From Takakia lepidozioides (lineage: Eukaryota; Streptophyta; Takakiopsida; Takakiales; Takakiaceae), in the NCBI GenBank assembly GCA_030704615.1, contig CM060732.1:7438001-7502000 (forward strand): a stretch of 64,000 bases of DNA, read 5' to 3'. Both the position numbers and the translations under genes were made by a program. Below are positions 1 through 10,658 of this stretch, in pieces. The first letter of the stretch is position 1; each line of letters begins with the position of its first letter. The notes beneath the pieces were generated by a model. The model searched no databases and was not told where the DNA came from. It worked only from the letters and a program-made list of their open reading frames with translations.

Positions 1-3000
1 CTCCCTCATCTTCATTTTCTTGAGGCTTGCCTCGTCTAAAATCTGCTGTACACGACTACGTTCGGAACACCTCCTAATGGACACCGAAGCAAGCCGGGCA
101 GCATAAGTAGGAAGGATGTACTCCCTTTCTGGACTAGGCATGAAATCCCCCCTGGCAAAAAAAGGCACGTTCCTCCTGCCCATGAACTCCGGTGTAGACG
201 TCCCTCCGGCAGTACTTGGCATCCTACAGTAAGAACAAATCCACTTCAAGAATGTCAATACCAGCACAACCAGAAAGGGTTTTCAATGAAATAAGAGAGC
301 GGAGGGAGGTGCCTCACAAAATCTGGAGGCAACTTACAATGCCACCACTCACTCGTAAACCGGGGGCTCCTCGGCCTCGATCCCAACTTCCTCCCCCTGC
401 TCCTTCTCGGATTTTTCCTCATCCTCCGAGGATGCCTCTTCCTCTTTCGGCAGACGTTCAGCCGCTGCAAGTTCCGAGTTGTGGAGGGCAGTATCTGGCT
501 CGAAGGCGAACACATGCCTGTCGAACAACGTCCCTGCCCACATTGAAGCACCTGAGGAACAAAGCGGGCGGTTAATAGCTTGCGGCATGCAATTGCAATC
601 GGGCCAGGGGACAAACTGAGCACGTGAAGGCTTACCCGTGCCGCATGTGAGGTCCAGAATCCGCCCTTGGACATCCGAGCACGTCTCCATGAGGGTTTGG
701 ATGAAAGCAGGGCTCCGGGTCCGGCTGTACCGCCACGGTTTGCCTGTCTTTGTGTCCTTCGGCATACTAGAGTGGGGCACATAGTTGTAGAGGACATCGT
801 AGGTTACAGGGTCCACAGCGGCATCAACAAGACGACCGTCGTTGCGGAATTTGAACATAGACCCTCTCTTCACAAAGCAATATGCCTCAAACACCAATGT
901 CTGCACATCCAACAAAGAAGGGATCAATTCCAGGGTCTACTTAACATACACCACAATATGAAGTGAATGCAATAGATTGATAACTTACACTTTGGCCCTC
1001 TGTTCGCAACCCCTGCGTACTGATGCAGAACCATTTTCTGAGGAGGACCGGGGTGACACTTTTCGGTGTCCACCTTGCCACCGCATTCTCTGTGGTCTTC
1101 CCTCTCGTGGCAAGGACAACCACACATCCACCGTCATCCAGAAGCATCCCCGCCAGCCCAAACCCGGCTTTCCAGTAGTCCTCAGTAAACCTGTTCCAGG
1201 TGGGCACACCATCCAGGCCCTCCAGCAGCTCCCCATCTGGAATGTCGAGGAGAATCATGTCGCAAGCTCTCTCCACCTCACCCCCCCCCCCCGAGTGCTC
1301 TTGCAATTCGTGCTCACAGCCGTGAAGAATTCCATCATGGCTTCAAAACCAGGGGTGTCTTTAGGCTCTGTACCGCCAGCCCTCTTCTTGGCTTTCCCCT
1401 TCCGCTCCGCCAGAGACTTGTTGTGTGCCACCTTCTTCGCCCTGGCAGCGAGAGCGTCAAGGAAGCTCTCATTGACGCATTGGATGATGGTTGGAGGTTC
1501 TAGCTTTGGCCTGTGCGTAAACATCACCGCCGAATACCGGCGTGTAGGCTCGTCCTCAAATGCCAACTTCTTGGCAGAGCCAGTCCCACTCCGAACTGAC
1601 TTGGGAACCCGGACGACCGGTGACTGGGTAGGAGCAACAGCAGTCGCAGGACCTTGAACAAAATCGGCGTCGGAGTCACTCTCTTGGGTCCCCTCCTGCG
1701 CCTCCTCCGATGCCCCGATGGTTTTCTTCTTTTTGGGTGTTACTGCGGTCACCTGTTTCCTTGTCCTTTTCCTTTGACCTTTACTCTTCTCATGCAATTT
1801 CTCCTGAATTCCTGCCTGAGCAAGCTCTGCCGCTTTCCTGGAGTTCGCAAGCGCTTTTGCCTCTTTTGCACCCAACGGAGGCAGCGGAGCCTGGTTTCGT
1901 CGGAATTCAGCATCCAGCTTCAATTGAAACTCGGATGGGTCGAGCGAGCCGGGCGGAAGGTCCACATACCAAGGGCAATCACGCAAATGTTCCAGATGCC
2001 ACTCCTTCACAATATCGTCAGTGTACATGGAGTCAGCCCCAGGGTTCCTCCATGCCAGGAAGAATGGTGGCTCGAAAGACAGATGACCTTTCTCCAAAAG
2101 GGAGAACTTACAGTACCTGCATTCATGAAAAACACAATGAGGTCCGAAAATGGCTAAGTCCCTGAACGGCAATAGGGCCTACAACTGGAATATGGCGCCG
2201 AATTTCCACTTCAGGGCCACCCAGTCTAGGGACTTAGCCCGAAAATGGCTAAGTCCCTGAACGGCAATACGGCCTGGAACTGGAAAATGGCGCCGAATTT
2301 CCAGTTCAGGGCCACCCAATCTAGGGACTTAGCCCGAAAATGGCTAAGTCCCTGAACGGCAATAGGGCATAAAACTGGAATATGGCGCCGAATTTCCACT
2401 TCAGGGCCAGCCAGTCTAGGGACTTAGCCCGAAAATGGCTAAGTCCCTGAATGGCAATAGAGCCTGGAACTGGAAAATGGCGCCGAATTTCCACTTCAGG
2501 GCCAGCCAGTCTAGGGACTTAGCCCGAAAATGGCTAAGTCCCTGGACGGCAATAGGGCCTAAAACTGGAATATGGCGCCGAATTTCCACTTCAGGGCCAG
2601 CCAGTCTAGGGACTTAGCCCGAAAATGGCTAAGTCCCTGAACGGCAATAGGGCCTGGAACTGGAAAATGGCGCCGAATTTCCAGTTCCGGGCCAGCCACA
2701 CTAGGGACTTAGGCCGAAAATGGCTAAGTCCCTGAACGGCAATATGGCCTACAACTGGAAAATGGCGCCGAATTTCCACTTCAGGGCCAGCCAGTCTAGG
2801 GACTTAGACCGAAAATGGCTAAGTCCCTGGATGGCAATAGGGCCTGGAACTGGAAAATGGCGCCGAATTTCCAGTTCCGGGCCAGCCAGTCTAGGGACTT
2901 AGCCATTTTCGGAGCCCTGACTGGAAATTCGGCGCCATTTTCCCTAACACCACTTGAGGCCTCTAACATCCTGAAATGCCAGGACTTGAAAGAAAGGCAG

Positions 3001-5486
3001 CGCGTATGTACCTGTACAGAAGGCGCATTGCTGCTTTGTCCGCGTTCGGCTGGTCGGTGAACTCGTGGCTCCGGCGAGCATCTGCTATCTCCCGAAAGAA
3101 TAGGTTGGTTTTGTAGAGCAGAAAGTACCTCGTCACATAGTCACGTAGGCTCTCTGCTGCAGGAGATATCTCCATCTTGAACTGATGTGCTTGTGTGTCC
3201 AGCTGCTCTTGCGCATTCGTCGTCACCTGTGGAGATTGTCCATCAGATCGCTTTCCTCAAAAAATACAATGAATCCACCCCCTACTAGAGTAGAAGCCCC
3301 AAACGAAGCGTGGGGAAGTACCTGAAACCACCATTTCATGCGGTTCATCCACATGTCGAATGTGGGGTCAGAGAGTTTGTCCGGTTTGGGGAAGCTCCAC
3401 ATGTCCCTGGTACTTTGGGAACCATTCCAGATTTGGAGCCACCGGGTCTGTCCAACCACCTAGCATATTCGTAAGCGCCAAACACCACAAAAAGGAGTTG
3501 TTGCCACCACAATTTTGTTAAGAATGTATCACCTTTTCTGTTGCATCCACACAGGATGTGGCTAGACGATGGAGCTTCTCCAATGTCATCGTGGGCTTCA
3601 GAGCGCGAGAGTAGTGCTTCCCCACCTCACCAGAAAGTCGGCACCAAGGGCGGGATCAGCTATGGCCACGTACTTTACCATCCGCGACTTGTACTTTATG
3701 CGGGCCCTCACCTCCGCAGCTTTGACATACGATTCGAGTTCCGGGAGGGTTGGATTCTTCTCCTCTGACTCCATGTAGAACCTCCGCGCATGTGCCAAAT
3801 CCTGCAGTATTTTCGTCTGTCAAGAATGCGCACATAAGATTAGAGATCCTGCTCAACACAATTTCTTCTATTGGGGGAGGAGAGACAGATTAGCTCAACA
3901 AAACTGTCTGGAGCTTTACCCGAAATATGTAGTCCACCATGGCGTCGACGCTCAGCCTATACCAAGTTCTGTCTGCCTTTGCCTCCGACTTGCGCAGGAG
4001 GTCGGCACTGAGGGAATTGGCAAACTCTTGCACCCCCTGCTTCCCGACATCCTTCACTCGGAAGAGCATATGGGACAAGTTGGTGGCAATGAAGGCATTC
4101 TCAGTCACCCTGCAGTGCCACATTTCCATCAAACAATACTGAAATGGGAATTTTCATCATATATGAGGATTCGCAATGAAATGACTTCCAAATTCAAAGT
4201 CCAAAAGCGAGAGGGGTTGTAGCTTACGAGTTGATGTCGGCCATTGCAGCTTTGAGAAGACTGCGATCTTTGGGCCCCGCAACCTTCAGCACAACACAAT
4301 CGACGGCAAAATGCCAATCGAGATCGTTGGGGTGGGCTTGGGCAATGTGCTCCATCCATGCCAGGAGGCGATGATTGCCGTCCCACACGTAGAACATCTT
4401 ACCGGACATGTGCTGGAAAAGAGGATCACTAGCAATCGATCTCTCGAACTCCTCATTTCGCGTTTGCCAACGGGGACCCCATTTGTCCACCTCATCGGAA
4501 GTGTGGGCACGGGAAGCTCCGTGGTCGTTCTCAATGGAAACGTAAAACGCGGCAGACCCCATTCGATATCCATCCCGGAAAGAGAATTTCAGCTTGTCGA
4601 TATCGCCTGGGAGGGCAGGTCTCACCACCTGCAATGACACCAAGCGGCAAAGGGGAATTCGAAGCTTGGCCGGGTACACCATGCCCCCCAGCACCCTGCC
4701 AATGTTGCTGTGGGTTGCCTCCAACATCTTGGCAGCGGCCAACTTCATATCCGCCTCAGACATGACGTCTGCTGCAGAGGGGTTTTCCGGCAGCCCACCA
4801 GGACCGCCAAATCCAGCCTGTATGCTCCGGGTTTGGGGCCTGGCGATGTCCGGGAGGATGTCATCCTGGTCAGAAACCTCCATGTCGTCCTCCTCAACAG
4901 GGTCAGCCACCTGCGAAACCACCTCCAGCACTCTCGTCGTCTCTACTGCCCTCTCCCTGGCTTCACCTCGAACTTGCACAATCCGTGCTCTTTCAGGTGT
5001 TCTTTCCTCTCCTCCACTCTCCACCGTATGGGTAATTGCGGGGGCTGCTCTTGCCCGCGATGGTCTAACCGGTGTGTTACTGCCTCTCTGTGGTGTCTTG
5101 GAGGGATCCACCGTCTCTGTGTGTCCCTCGCTTACATTGGCATCTGTCATTTGGGCACCCCTGGCCTCTTCAGCTGCCTTTTGTCTTTCCTCCTGGCTAG
5201 CATTCTGTCTCGTCTGTTCTTTTGCCCTCTCACGGGCTTTCTGTTTCTTACTAGGGCTAGCAGTAGGGGAGCCCTCCAGGACGACCACCTTTGATTGAGG
5301 CGAACTGACACCCTCGCGCGCACTGCTCACTCCCCCCTCCGCAGCCCGTGACTGCTCTCTCGCCGGGGATTGCATGTGCTTAGCTTTCTTCTTTTTCTTT
5401 GCGTGGGCGGGCCCTACTGCATGTGCATGAACAACCTCCATTGCCGGATCTGCTGTCCTCATGTCCTCATGCCCTTCACCTGCCAT
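1..5486 (-). CDS. Spliced ParB-like / beta-class DNA methyltransferase-like protein (partial at C-terminus)
   Basis: Ten exons were traced by hand on the minus strand with GT-AG borders: 5486-4228, 4109-3920, 3816-3533, 3459-3322, 3226-3012, 2116-989 (one block), 936-636, 551-353 and 223 to beyond base 1. Phases agree at every junction except for two one-base deficits, near 3600 and in a 12-G run (1281-1292). Exon 1 (about 420 codons) starts with a charged, Lys-rich, low-complexity region. It ends in a ParB/sulfiredoxin-like domain with the signature WDGNHRLLAW near residue 368. A Lys/Arg-rich linker follows. Exon 2116-989 then carries ACDMILLDIPDG, in the place of the DPPY motif, and GGCVVVLATRG. 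The 936-636/551-353 junction encodes DLTCGTGGASMWAG followed by FAFEPD, a SAM-binding motif I. DPPY-like before motif I is the beta-class order. The DPPY equivalent reads DIPD, so catalysis is doubtful. Family assignment is inference; the splicing is seen. Confidence 0.62.
2143..2951. repeat. 95-bp satellite array inside an intron of the ParB-methyltransferase gene
   Basis: About eight tandem units start at 2146, 2241, 2336, 2431 and so on, an exact 95-bp period. Each unit has inverted ends, GGCTAAGTCCCT at one side and AGGGACTTAGCC at the other, and an internal ATGGCGCCGAATTTCC core, so single strands could fold into a hairpin. After the last complete unit the core reappears in inverted orientation (about 2920-2943). 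The array lies wholly within the intron 3011-2117; the acceptor at 2118-2117 is just outside it. Short in-frame ORFs through it are repeat artefacts. Confidence 0.93.
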
Positions 5487-6404
5487 GCCGCCTGCACCAA
5501 CCTCCCCAATGCTACTCTGTTGTAATCTCGTTGCAAGTCCTCCCGTCCACCAACAAAAGGTTTAAGTTTGCCCTCTCGCCCCAAGTTGGGCGATTCAAAC
5601 ATGCGATGAGTTGGAGCTGTCGATGATACCACCAGCGTGCCGGGCTCGTCGTCACTCTGTCATTGACAAAAATCGTGAAAACCAACATCGGTGCAAAAAG
5701 CAGCATCGCAACGAGCAGCGCAACCACCATAGCAACAATCATGTAGCAAAAATGAAAACATAACAAGTTTAGGAAGTATGGAGAGCCATGCAACAACAAT
5801 GAAAACAAATGCAACCATTGCCTAAGAATGACATGCACAAGCAGCCTTCTCCAGAGCTGCCGGATTTGCACACGCATTGCAAACAATCTAAGGTTCACTC
5901 AACTATCTAAAGTTCACTCATACAGCAAAGCCAGGATGAAGATGCAAAAACAAAGCGAGGTAACAAAGCGAAAGCAAAAAATAAATCGAACAAACCGAAA
6001 GCAGAAGTGGCTTGCCTGAGAGTACTCGGCTTCAGTTGGCGCAGGTTGTGAGCAAGACACTGGAATCTCCTGCTGGAGCTTCAGTTTGGCCATGCGAGAG
6101 ATTGGCCGTCGTCCGTAGTACAGAGCTTTCAACTTCCGCCGCGGTCTGGATGTGAGGTCTCTCTCAGGAGAGCCACGCCCTTCAGGCGGCATAAGTCCCA
6201 GCCAAAAAGATCTCCTTTTTTGGGTACATGCCTGGAATACCATGTTAAGCCAAGATTAGCATGAGATTTAGGGTACGTGTCCAGGAAGCCATGCGTCGCC
6301 AGCCCGAATAATAACCGACGTCGGGCGACATTTATTGCCCAACTGCGCAATTAAATGTCGGATGAAGCCCTCCATGTCGGATGAAAATCGACGTAAACAG
6401 TCCC
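5487..6404. other. Upstream region of the ParB-methyltransferase gene; no gene recognised
   Basis: This region is AT-rich with A-runs. The only stretch of protein-like composition is on the minus strand, about 6243-6017, reading through MPPEGRGSPERDLTSR and MAKLKLQQEIPV. It could be an upstream exon or leader of the neighbouring gene, but no phase-compatible GT-AG junction to exon 1 was found, so it is not called as coding. Confidence 0.4.
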
Positions 6405-7275
6405 GGAATTTCCAACGTAGAGGTAATTCGGAGCGCTGCACGATGAAATGCCGGCGCCGGATTTCCATCCTGCAGGTAATTCGGAGCGCAGCAGGTTGGA
6501 TATCCGGCGCCGAATTTCCATCCGCGGAGGAAGGGCGGCGCTGGAAATTTCCCTCACGCAGGTAATTCGGAAGCGCGCGGATGGAAATCCGGCGACGAAT
6601 TTCCATCCAGCCAGGTAGGGCGGCGCTGGAAATTTCCATCACGCAGGTAATTCGGAAGCGCAAGGATGGAAATCCGGCACCGAATTTCCATCCGCGGAGG
6701 TAGGGCGGCGCTGGAAATTTCCCTCACGCAGGTAATTCGGAAGCGCGCGGATGGAAATCCGGCGCCGAATTTCCATCCGCGGAGGTAGGGCGGCGCTGGA
6801 AATTTCCCTCACGCAGGTAATTCGGAAGCGCGCGGATGGAAATCCGTCGCCGAATTTCCATCCGCGGAGGTAGGGCGGCGCTGGAAATTTCCCTCACGCA
6901 GGTAATTCGGAAGCGCGCGGATGGAAATCCGGCGCCGAATTTCCATCTGCGGAGGTAGGGCGGCGCGCCGAATTTCCCTCACGCAGGTAATTCGGAAGCG
7001 AATTTCCATCATGCAGGTAATTCGAATACCGGATGAATGGAAATTCGGCGCCGAATTTCCATCCTGCAGGTAATTCGAACCCGGATGAATGGAAATTCGG
7101 CGCCGAATTTCCATCCAGCAGGAAAGTGGAATCCCGGATGGATGGAGATTCGGCGCCGAATTTCCATCCTGCAGGTAATTCGAATCCCGGATGAATGGAA
7201 ATTCGGCGGCGAATTTCCATCCAGCAGGTAAGTCGGATCGGTGGCGTATGGATATTCGGCGCCGAATTTCCATTC
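6405..7275. repeat. Composite satellite: 85-bp units followed by 53-bp units
   Basis: The segment GGTAATTCGG recurs at 6731, 6816 and 6901 (85-bp period). From 7016 the period falls to 52-53 bp (7016, 7069, 7121, 7174, 7227). The 85-bp unit equals the 53-bp unit plus a 32-bp insert beginning GGTAGGGCGGCGCTGG. Every unit is built on a palindrome centred on GGCGCC and flanked by GAAATTC and GAATTTC arms, perfect over 22 bp or more in the 53-bp part. The array ends just before the assembly gap. Confidence 0.92.
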
Positions 7276-7341
7276 GCCATGTATTTCATCGCTCAGAATT
7301 ACCTTCGTGCAGGTAATTCCCAGATGAGAATTACCTTCCTG

Positions 7342-7841
7342 NNNNNNNNNNNNNNNNNNNNNNNNNNNNNNNNNNNNNNNNNNNNNNNNNNNNNNNNNNN
7401 NNNNNNNNNNNNNNNNNNNNNNNNNNNNNNNNNNNNNNNNNNNNNNNNNNNNNNNNNNNNNNNNNNNNNNNNNNNNNNNNNNNNNNNNNNNNNNNNNNNN
7501 NNNNNNNNNNNNNNNNNNNNNNNNNNNNNNNNNNNNNNNNNNNNNNNNNNNNNNNNNNNNNNNNNNNNNNNNNNNNNNNNNNNNNNNNNNNNNNNNNNNN
7601 NNNNNNNNNNNNNNNNNNNNNNNNNNNNNNNNNNNNNNNNNNNNNNNNNNNNNNNNNNNNNNNNNNNNNNNNNNNNNNNNNNNNNNNNNNNNNNNNNNNN
7701 NNNNNNNNNNNNNNNNNNNNNNNNNNNNNNNNNNNNNNNNNNNNNNNNNNNNNNNNNNNNNNNNNNNNNNNNNNNNNNNNNNNNNNNNNNNNNNNNNNNN
7801 NNNNNNNNNNNNNNNNNNNNNNNNNNNNNNNNNNNNNNNNN
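7342..7841. other. Assembly gap of exactly 500 N
   Basis: Exactly 500 unknown bases. The round length suggests a placeholder, not a measured size. The left flank is satellite-edge DNA and the right flank begins abruptly inside a Ty3/gypsy integrase, so the two sides need not be adjacent in the genome. Confidence 0.98.
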
Positions 7842-8437
7842 ACAAAATACTATGTACTATCTTGGCTAAGATAGTCAATGCAAACAGAACGGATTGGGAT
7901 ACAAAGCTGCTGACAGCTTTTGTGGTCATACAGGACTTCATATAAAGTCACCACTAAGTATACACCATTCCAATTAGTTTATGGTATGGAAGCTTTACTT
8001 CCAGTGGAATTCTTGTTACCTACCATGAGAACTGAATGGGGAAAGAGAATGGAATTGGAAGATTCAATTAAGGTCAGGAAACATGAATTATACCATGTGG
8101 AAGAAGTACGTGCTGATGCAGCTGATAACATGACCAAATTCAGATGAAGAGGAAGGAACAGTTTGATGAAGGCAAATTAAAGACTTTTAAGACGGGAGAT
8201 TTGGTTCTCTGGTTGCAGAAGAAGGGGAAGATTAAAGCTTCTAAGCTTAAATCACCATGGAAAGGACCTTATGTCATACAGAAGATGTATGATAACAACA
8301 CCGCCATGTTACAAACCATTAACAAAGAGATGCTGGGAAGAGTCAATGCCAATAAGTTGAAGGGGTACAGTGGTATCCATGACAAACCATTGCAGCACGA
8401 TTTGCATGTTGAAACGCAAAAAGCAGTCACGGGCTGC
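7842..8437 (+). pseudogene. Ty3/gypsy copy A integrase C-terminal part
   Basis: The sequence begins at the gap and is almost identical to 40095-40690 of copy B, so it is the same family. It encodes the end of the integrase core and the C-terminal domain, with segments such as [32 protein letters not shown] and [12 protein letters not shown]. Relative to copy B there is an extra base at about 7919, a missing base at about 8140, and an extra A near 8425, so the frame is broken three times. Upstream pol domains, if present, lie in the gap. Confidence 0.88.
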
Positions 8438-8515
8438 GCCAGTGATACCAACGGAGTATGGAGCACTTGTCGTTAAGCCGAGCGTGTATGACCAAGGCGG
8501 GAAGTACAAGTGTCA

Positions 8516-8700
8516 CACAGCCTATCACAGCCCATCACAGCGTGACACAGCCTATCACAGCCCATCACAGCGTGACACAGCCTATCACAGCCCATCACAG
8601 CGTGACACAGCCTATCACAGCCCATCACACGTGCACAGCCTATCACAGCCCATCACATGCCACACAGCCTGTCACAGCCCACACAGCCCATACAGATTAC
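8516..8700 (+). repeat. CACAGC-NNNN decanucleotide array linking pol to the accessory ORF (copy A)
   Basis: The base unit is 10 bp, CACAGC plus four variable bases, arranged in higher-order 30-bp units (CTAT, CCAT, GTGA variants). In the frame that continues integrase this gives a 10-residue repeat, DTAYHSPSQR. Copy B has a diverged version in the same frame at 40766-40945, so the array is likely translated and not merely a spacer. Confidence 0.88.
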
Positions 8701-9267
8701 ACAGTCCATAGGGTCAGTGACAGGTGGACGCAAATTAACGTTAGAAAAGTGGCCATCGAGTGAAGAGGAAGTTTGGAAGTCAAACTTGGAGAATATGCCA
8801 CGCGGAGAGGGAAGTCGGGGGCATTTTTGAAACGGACACGTGGCCACTAAGGCGTGGCACACCGCACTGCATCAATTGCAAAAAAAAGTCTCATCATGCA
8901 AACGGACAAATCGGGCCGTCAAAGTACCTACCCGGTACAGCAGCTAATACTAATTGTGGGCCCATTAATGCATTCAGTGTAAGGGTAACGGAACCCTTTC
9001 GAGTACAAAAAAAGGAAAACCTATGCCACATGTGCTGTCCTACTGGACATTCCAGGTGGAATGTCCATGGAGGGGGGTGGAATTAAGAAATTACCTAAGC
9101 AGTCCACAGCCAATCAGGAGTGCGAATTACATGCAGGTGGTTCCCTCCAAGAAACAAGAACAAGAAATAGGAAGTGTTATGAGCGGAAGAGTCGGGGTGG
9201 CTCTGAATAGCCAAGGTCTCGACGAAGGGGCAATCAAAGCACTAGTTTTGTAGCTATGGCAGAATGT
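8701..9267 (+). other. Copy A linker between decanucleotide array and accessory domain; degenerate
   Basis: Recognisably related to copy B 40946-41420 and to copy C 25955-26190 at the nucleotide level. Shared segments include CAGTGACAGGTGGACGC, AAGTTTGGAAGTCAAAC and GTGCCACGCGG-like motifs. In copy B this stretch is open and joined to integrase; in copies A and C it carries stops. No independent gene is seen. Confidence 0.6.
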
Positions 9268-10037
9268 AACGGATTACACACTCGCTTTACTTCTCACGCA
9301 GTGGCGCAAGGACGGAAGCATTGAGAGTACATTTTCTCTCACTCGATACTTGCAAGCCCCACAGGCTTACACGCACTTACCTGTTCCATTCTGTGCCAAC
9401 CATACCTTCATGCTCTGTGCCCTGCAAGCTTTCCTTCAGCTGTTTCAAACAAAGCCTTTTGTTTGTCTAGAATGAAGAGAGTGAGGGGAATGGAGGATAT
9501 CAGGGTGAAGAGCACCACGATTCTGCAGAAGCAAACAATTGCAGCACCGCAGGCAGTACAGCTGCTAAGGAGTTGCGATTGGAGGGGCTGCTACGCAAGG
9601 ACTGGTCCTTGCATCATCGGCAGTAGTATATGATTCAATTTCTTCAGAACTTTGAGCCTCGGACGGGAGTTACTCAGGTGAGGGGAGTAGATATAGAAAT
9701 TACTCCCCAGTACCTGCAGCAATTGTTTGATTTGCCATCAGGTCATGTGGATGTGGATGAGCACAGGGCAAGATTGCAGATAGGGAATTTGTTCCAAGAA
9801 GGGAGTTTCTTTAAAACTCAAGGTTACGCTTGTACCAAAGCCGAGTACCCAGGGCTTAGGGAAGTTGGCCAAATATTGAACGTTCTGTTTGCCATGAAAC
9901 AGAACCAACAGTATTTGAGCAGGTCATTCACAGAGGAGATCCTGAAAGCTTTGAGGGGAGAGGATGTCGCTTGGGCGGAGTTAATGTACAATGGACTTGG
10001 TGGACGAGATGAAGAGGTTACAGGGCACTGCTGCTAA
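9268..10037 (+). pseudogene. Gypsy accessory ORF, N-terminal conserved module (copy A)
   Basis: Encodes a globular module found three times in the window (here, 26190-26880 and 41420-41850). Typical segments are [76 protein letters not shown] and EEILKALRGEDVAWAEL. The second half resembles, by eye, the putative plant transposon protein domain found in some plant gypsy elements; that is a tentative assignment. Frame breaks occur at about 9470 and 9580. A further frame change near 10000, shared with copy C, leads to the segment MKRLQGTAAKSPIIVSGP. Confidence 0.6.
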
Positions 10038-10048
10038 GTCTCCGATCA

Positions 10049-10658
10049 TTGTGTCTGGTCCAGTCATTGCCCAAATCATTCTTGATTCTTGCATACTTGA
10101 TACTCGGGAACGTAAGGAGATGGGAGTGTTTGAGGCAGAAACCACTGCAATTGAAGAGCAGGGCTCTTCACATAGTGAGGGTGGACTGGCAGGGCAACAC
10201 CAGTCTAAGAGACAAGCGGGGTATGACTGTAGTGGCGGATCCACTGGCTTCACGGAAACCGCACGATGATGTTTCCCAAGCTCTTGTGCAGGATGGGCAC
10301 AGCAGCACAGAGAGCTGTTATTATTGGAAGCACGGCCTTCGGAGAGGGAAGAGGAAGTCAATTCGATACCACAGCCACCACAACCAATTGACTCAGTTGT
10401 TTTAGAGGTTCCACAGTTAGTACATGCTGTGACATCACCCCCAATTGCTCTGGAAGGAGAAAGGTTGGACATTCCCACTACAGAGCAGGTCGTGGCCGAA
10501 ATTGAGAAGGGTGACCTTCTCTATGAAAACTCTGGCTTGGTAAGGGAATCAGTGGTTCCAGAGGTGCAGCGGTTGTCCAGGGAAAACCCTGCTGTGCATG
10601 TAATACCCACACCTGTGATGGAGGTACCAGGGTAGAATATCAAGACACTGCAGCACCT
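10049..10658 (+). pseudogene. Gypsy accessory ORF, acidic low-complexity linker (copy A)
   Basis: Short open stretches in changing frames (9991-10269, 10324-10635) encode Gln/Glu/Ser-rich sequence without a domain. They join the conserved module to the coiled-coil ORF. The composition matches the regions either side and no separate start is convincing, so I treat it as a frame-broken part of one large accessory protein. Confidence 0.5.

Noticed and set aside
977-2165. Plus-strand ORFs of 150-226 codons
   Set aside because: They are antisense shadows of the spliced minus-strand ParB-methyltransferase gene.
5512-5898. 128-codon minus-strand ORF with hydrophobic stretches
   Set aside because: It is an AT-rich open frame with no domain, no splice support and composition unlike the neighbouring exons.
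2143-7275. CRISPR-like regular repeats
   Set aside because: The units are contiguous satellites with no unique spacers, in a eukaryotic genome.
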